A DNA stretch of 64,000 nucleotides, taken from Rhabdornis inornatus (taxonomy: Eukaryota > Chordata > Aves > Passeriformes > Rhabdornithidae). The notes below the pieces were generated by a model, which saw nothing but the letters and a program-made list of their open reading frames with translations, had not been told where the DNA came from and did no database searches. Location of the stretch: positions 111,347 to 175,346 of the forward strand of contig VWZS01000191.1 in assembly GCA_013397075.1 (NCBI GenBank), in the 5' to 3' direction. Shown here piece after piece: positions 60,106 through 64,000 of this stretch (within the stretch, counting starts at the first letter, position 1; each line of letters begins with the position of its first letter). Both the position numbers and the translations under genes were made by a program.

Positions 60106-63100
60106 CTGTGGACACAGCATAGTAATTCTGTCACATGCATTTTTCATGGCAAAAATAAAACACAGCAAGATGATTTATCATGTCTATTAAAGGTGTGCCA
60201 TTTGATTAATTCAGTTTCTCCTTTTAGAGAGAGGAATCTAAGTGTCGATTGTTAAAGCTCTTGGGAGCCTCCTCACAGTGTATGGTAACAGGGATGAGGG
60301 AGGGGTTGGGAAAAGCCTCCAGAGCGTTGTGGTGACTAGAACTGTGCAGATATTTGAATATGGTTCCTTTTACACAACCACAATGGTGCAGGAAGCCTGA
60401 GTGGTTACTGTCTAATCCTGCACGATCTTTAAGGAGAGGCCCTCAGGAAGGGAATTCCAGCCTTGAAAGCATTTTATACCCAGAGAAATAAGCAAGGGAA
60501 GTTTGTTGCAGAGTGCCTGTGACCCTCCCAGCACAACAGTGCAGTGGGAAAGAATGTGCCCCTTGCCCTATTCAGCTGCAGTGCCCCTGCAACCACCATA
60601 AAATAGTGCAAGATGTTGCCTGCTTTGCCAGGAGCAAATGTTTTATTTAAGGAAGAAGAGGATTCCCAGTGCTAAAATGTGTGTTCTCAGTTGGTTTAGT
60701 GGGAATGTGAGGTGGCTGGGGAAGCAAAGGGAGCTGCTCTTTCATGAAGGCTACAGCGCTGTGCCAATTATTGCCTGAGCCTTGGGCTCACTGATGGAGA
60801 GGACACATCTGTTCCTACCCCCACAGCACATTTGGCCACTGTTTCAAAAATGCCCCTTCCTGGGATCACTGTGGTGGTGGTGGCCTTGGGAAGTTTGGGT
60901 GCTCTGCCCTGGATTCACAGCCGGTGACTCGCTTTAGATGAGGTGGAAAAAGAAGGGTCACTGACCCCAGAGATAAATATTGACCAAGATAAAGTAAATC
61001 TTCCCTCTGAAAGTACAGAAAACATTGTGTTCTTTGAAACAGGTCCAGTATGTTTGATTGAGTGTTTCTTTGTGAAAAAGTTCAGTATGTGTTGGCATCA
61101 AAGCCACAAAGAGATTAAGGGAATTAGTCCAGCTCCTTTTAAACCCAAAACTAGAGCTGGCCCAGCTGTACCCTTATCAGAAACCTGAGCTTTGGCTGGG
61201 CTACTGAGAAATATCAGTGGGGAGGGGCAGCTTATTTTATTCTTCCTTTGCCTAGGGACATTTTGAAAAGCCCAAAGTTTTGAAGTGTTCCACGCCATTG
61301 GGACAAAAATTAAGAGTTTGGATTTATAGAATTCCATATCAGAGCTATTTTGGCTTTATCTTTTAAAAGCAGTTTGAATACATTTAATGGAATTCACTGA
61401 AGCTAAATAAATTGGCTCCAGGGTTCAGGTGGAACTTGAACCAAAACTTCCTGGGTTTAAATTCTGCAATTGGTATTTTTTTTAATTGGAATAATATATT
61501 TTTATATTTTACCAATCTATAAAAATCTTTCCTATTGCTAAATTTTACCATCACCTTTTGTGCATATACGTGTGCATGTTTTTAAATGCCTATTAGTTCA
61601 TGGACCAATTAAGATTTTTCATTATTGTTGTACAGAATGGAGAGAGATGCTCAAAATTACAAACAGAAAGCAAAACGATGGCTTTTTATCTGGGTTTTGA
61701 TTCATTTTCATGAGACAAATTCAGTCTCACAAAGTTTTAGGGACCAGCCACATAACAGAGGAAAAGAAGTGCAGAGATTCAGGTATCTGTTTCATATTGA
61801 AAAAATAAAAAAACCCTAGCAGGCAAAACTGAAGTAGGGAACTGCAATCCCATCCCTGTGTTATGGTGACTGTGCAGTTCCCTTGGGCTGCCCCAGCCCT
61901 GAGCACATAAAGCCAATAATCCCAGCAGTGGCTTCTCGGGCTATAAGAATGTAAATATTATGCAAAGACAGGAAAACCTGCAAAGTACATTCATTGCTTG
62001 ACTGGTGCTTTTACTCAAAATGAGGAGAAAACCTAACCAGCTGTGGAATTGTTTGCCTTGGTGTTTTCAGTAGAACTTGTAACCCACTGTTCTCCCACTG
62101 GTATTTGGAGAAGGAAGAATAATAGTACCAAGAGGATGCAGCCTCTATTCCTCCTAGGCTGCTGATGTGGAAAAATGTATATTTTCATCTCTTTAGAATA
62201 TCAAAACGCCTGAAAGGTGGCAGACTTCTCTACTTCTTTAAGGGGAGAAAACAAGTGGGACAAAAAAGTCAATACAAGATCAGTTTACCCTGCTTTTTAA
62301 TGGAAATAAGGCTGATGAGATCACTCATAAGCACATATGGGGTAATTTCCTCCTCAGAACTGTCAACAAATTTAAATTAAATTTAACAGAGAGTGAAGCT
62401 CAGAAGCTCAGTTTCTACATATTTCAAGAAAACAGGCAGCTGAAGAAAGAGAAATATCCTATCAATTGCCAGGGAGGGAAGTGCTATAACACAAATGTCA
62501 CCTCTGTTTTGCACCAGGTGATCCAAATGGTAGAAAAATGTTATTAAGGAGAAAACAGGGGAAAGGTTTATTCCTGATTTTTGGGTTTTGCTATGTCAGC
62601 CACACGCCAGAGAGTTACACCTAGCTTAGCTAAACAGTTTAGGGTTTCCCTGGTGGAATTTGGGGGTAATAATCTGCCCTGACTTTAAAATTAAGAGAAT
62701 CAGAGGAGCTGCTCATAACTTGCCTGATCCCAGCAGCACCAAATGTTGCTCTACAGCATTAGAGGCCAAGATTTTCTGTGTGGAAGGATGTGGATAATCA
62801 CACCACTTTCTTTAAGGTGTGGTGCTCTAAGCTGGGAGGCAATAAACCCTTGGCTGTTCTGAATGCACAGAAAAGCTTTTCTAGAGGTGGTGCAGGGTAA
62901 GTTTCTGCTCCTTTTCCCTACTGCTGTCCAAGCAAGCGAAGGACAAGCAGCTCCTAACACAGGCTAATTCAACCTTCACCATCAGAAAGGCAGTTTCTTG
63001 CATTGTTAGAGAGAGAGACATGAAGATGTTCTGAAAGGCCATCACATTTTCCTGGAATATATAATAATTTCACTGCAATAACCTTGGGAAAAGCAATTTT

Positions 63101-64000
63101 AGTCTCTGAAACCACATCCGAACAGTTGCAACCATCTTCAGTAAACTAAACTGCAATGAGTAAAGCCCATAACTTTGTTAATTAACTGAAGATACAGCCT
63201 CAGGCAGAGGCTTGACAGCAATCAAGGGAAAGCACTGCCTGCAGTGTAAGTGACTCCAACGCACCTTACCTTGCTCTCCCTTGGTCTTTGTCAGTCCATC
63301 CACCACCCCATCCACCACCCTCGGTTAATCCACCATGATGCAGCTTGTCATTTTATCTTATCAAAACCTAACCAGTGCAGTTACATTAGAAAAAACAAAA
63401 TTATTTGCCACTATAACTAGCCATAAAAAGACATTGCTGTTTCACTGCACAAAGCCAGGTGTGAAATGGAATGAGCTATTGCTAGGTGAGTTGGGTGAAT
63501 ATGAATACTACTTCATATCCTTTGAAAATAAACTGCAAAGCCCAGCAGAATTTTTCCACAGCAGCAAAGCATTTTCACAGTAATGGATATTATTACTTTA
63601 TTAGTTCAGCAGCACTAAATCAAAGGAGGAAACATAAAAGAGTATGTTTGCAGCTTATTGTTCCTGGCTAGTGGAAACATACATTTCCTTTACTAAAAGT
63701 CTGAATGCTTACCAGTTGCAATATCAGCCTTGTCCCAAGATGAAAACACAGTATTTTTTTATGAAAACCTCTGCTCTTTGAGTAAACTTTGGTGGCAGTA
63801 GCACACAGATAACTAGCACCCCACACTATAGATTCGCAAGTCATCAAATTTCCCCTTACCAAATGACTAAAAAAAAATCTGTCCTTGTAAACAAGAATTA
63901 GTGTCAGCAGTCTTACAGCTTCAAATACTGTAAGATAAAGCCCAGAGCGTGTGCCAGCCAGCCTGAAGGCAGAAAGCCATTCTCAGAAACCATGCACTGG
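60106..64000. other. Probable MRAP intron or 5' flank
   Basis: No CR1 and no recognised exon. I looked on the minus strand for the tyrosine-rich MRAP N-terminal exon and did not find it. Confidence 0.45.

Noticed and set aside
63335..63583. Plus-strand frame with GEYEYYFISFENKLQ, reminiscent of the tyrosine-rich MRAP N-terminus
   Set aside because: It is on the strand opposite to the MRAP exon, has no suitable splice donor and the resemblance is only a few residues.
1..64000. CRISPR arrays, bacterial operons, rRNA genes or an intact provirus
   Set aside because: Tandem repeats here lack unique spacers, coding sequence is intron-split, no rRNA was recognised, and only solo LTRs without viral genes were found.

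Overview
The window is nuclear DNA from a bird, most likely a neoavian/songbird-type genome. The evidence is the many 5'-truncated CR1 retroposons, the short introns and the GC-rich first exons. It is not bacterial or viral: there are no operons and no CRISPR array, and coding sequence is split by GT-AG introns. I rebuilt the exons by hand from splice sites, reading phase and recall of the vertebrate protein families; no alignment was run.

Left part (1-36.9 kb) carries two convergent genes. FAM83H (+) has coding exons at 16680-22344 (1128 aa). Its non-coding first exon was not found and may lie in a GC-rich island at 3.8-4.6 kb. MAPK15/ERK7 (-) has 13 coding exons from 36414 down to 24568 (559 aa). 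Its compact promoter holds RFX, NRF1 and E-box type sites next to a 79-bp triplication that captured part of a CR1. The same tail-to-tail FAM83H/MAPK15 pair exists in mammals, so this block looks ancestral. It holds about 25 CR1 fragments.

Middle part (36.96-43.2 kb) is AT-rich, without CR1 or recognisable genes. It contains a perfect 24-bp inverted repeat and a faint tRNA-like stretch.

Right part (43.2-64 kb) starts with THUMPD2 (+, 10 exons, 43293-53994, exactly 503 aa), an RNA guanine-N2 methyltransferase. Intron 1 has GC-rich minisatellites that copy the splice donor, and intron 3 has a reverse-oriented solo LTR with 6-bp target duplications. Between 55.2 and 57.3 kb lies a degenerate CGAG/GCCGAA-type minisatellite with a duplicated core; one core copy is split by a second solo LTR. 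At 60006-60105 (-) there is one membrane-segment exon of MRAP, the melanocortin-2-receptor accessory protein; the rest of that gene is mostly outside the window or not recognisable.

The proteins are not known to act in one pathway: FAM83H tethers CK1 to the keratin skeleton, MAPK15 is an autophagy/cilium kinase, THUMPD2 modifies U6 snRNA and MRAP traffics the ACTH receptor. From memory their orthologues lie on different chromosomes in human (8q24.3, 2p22, 21q22) and probably in chicken. That makes the joins at about 37-43 kb and 54-60 kb the most interesting structural question: true rearrangement, duplicated segment such as a germline-restricted chromosome, or assembly misjoin.
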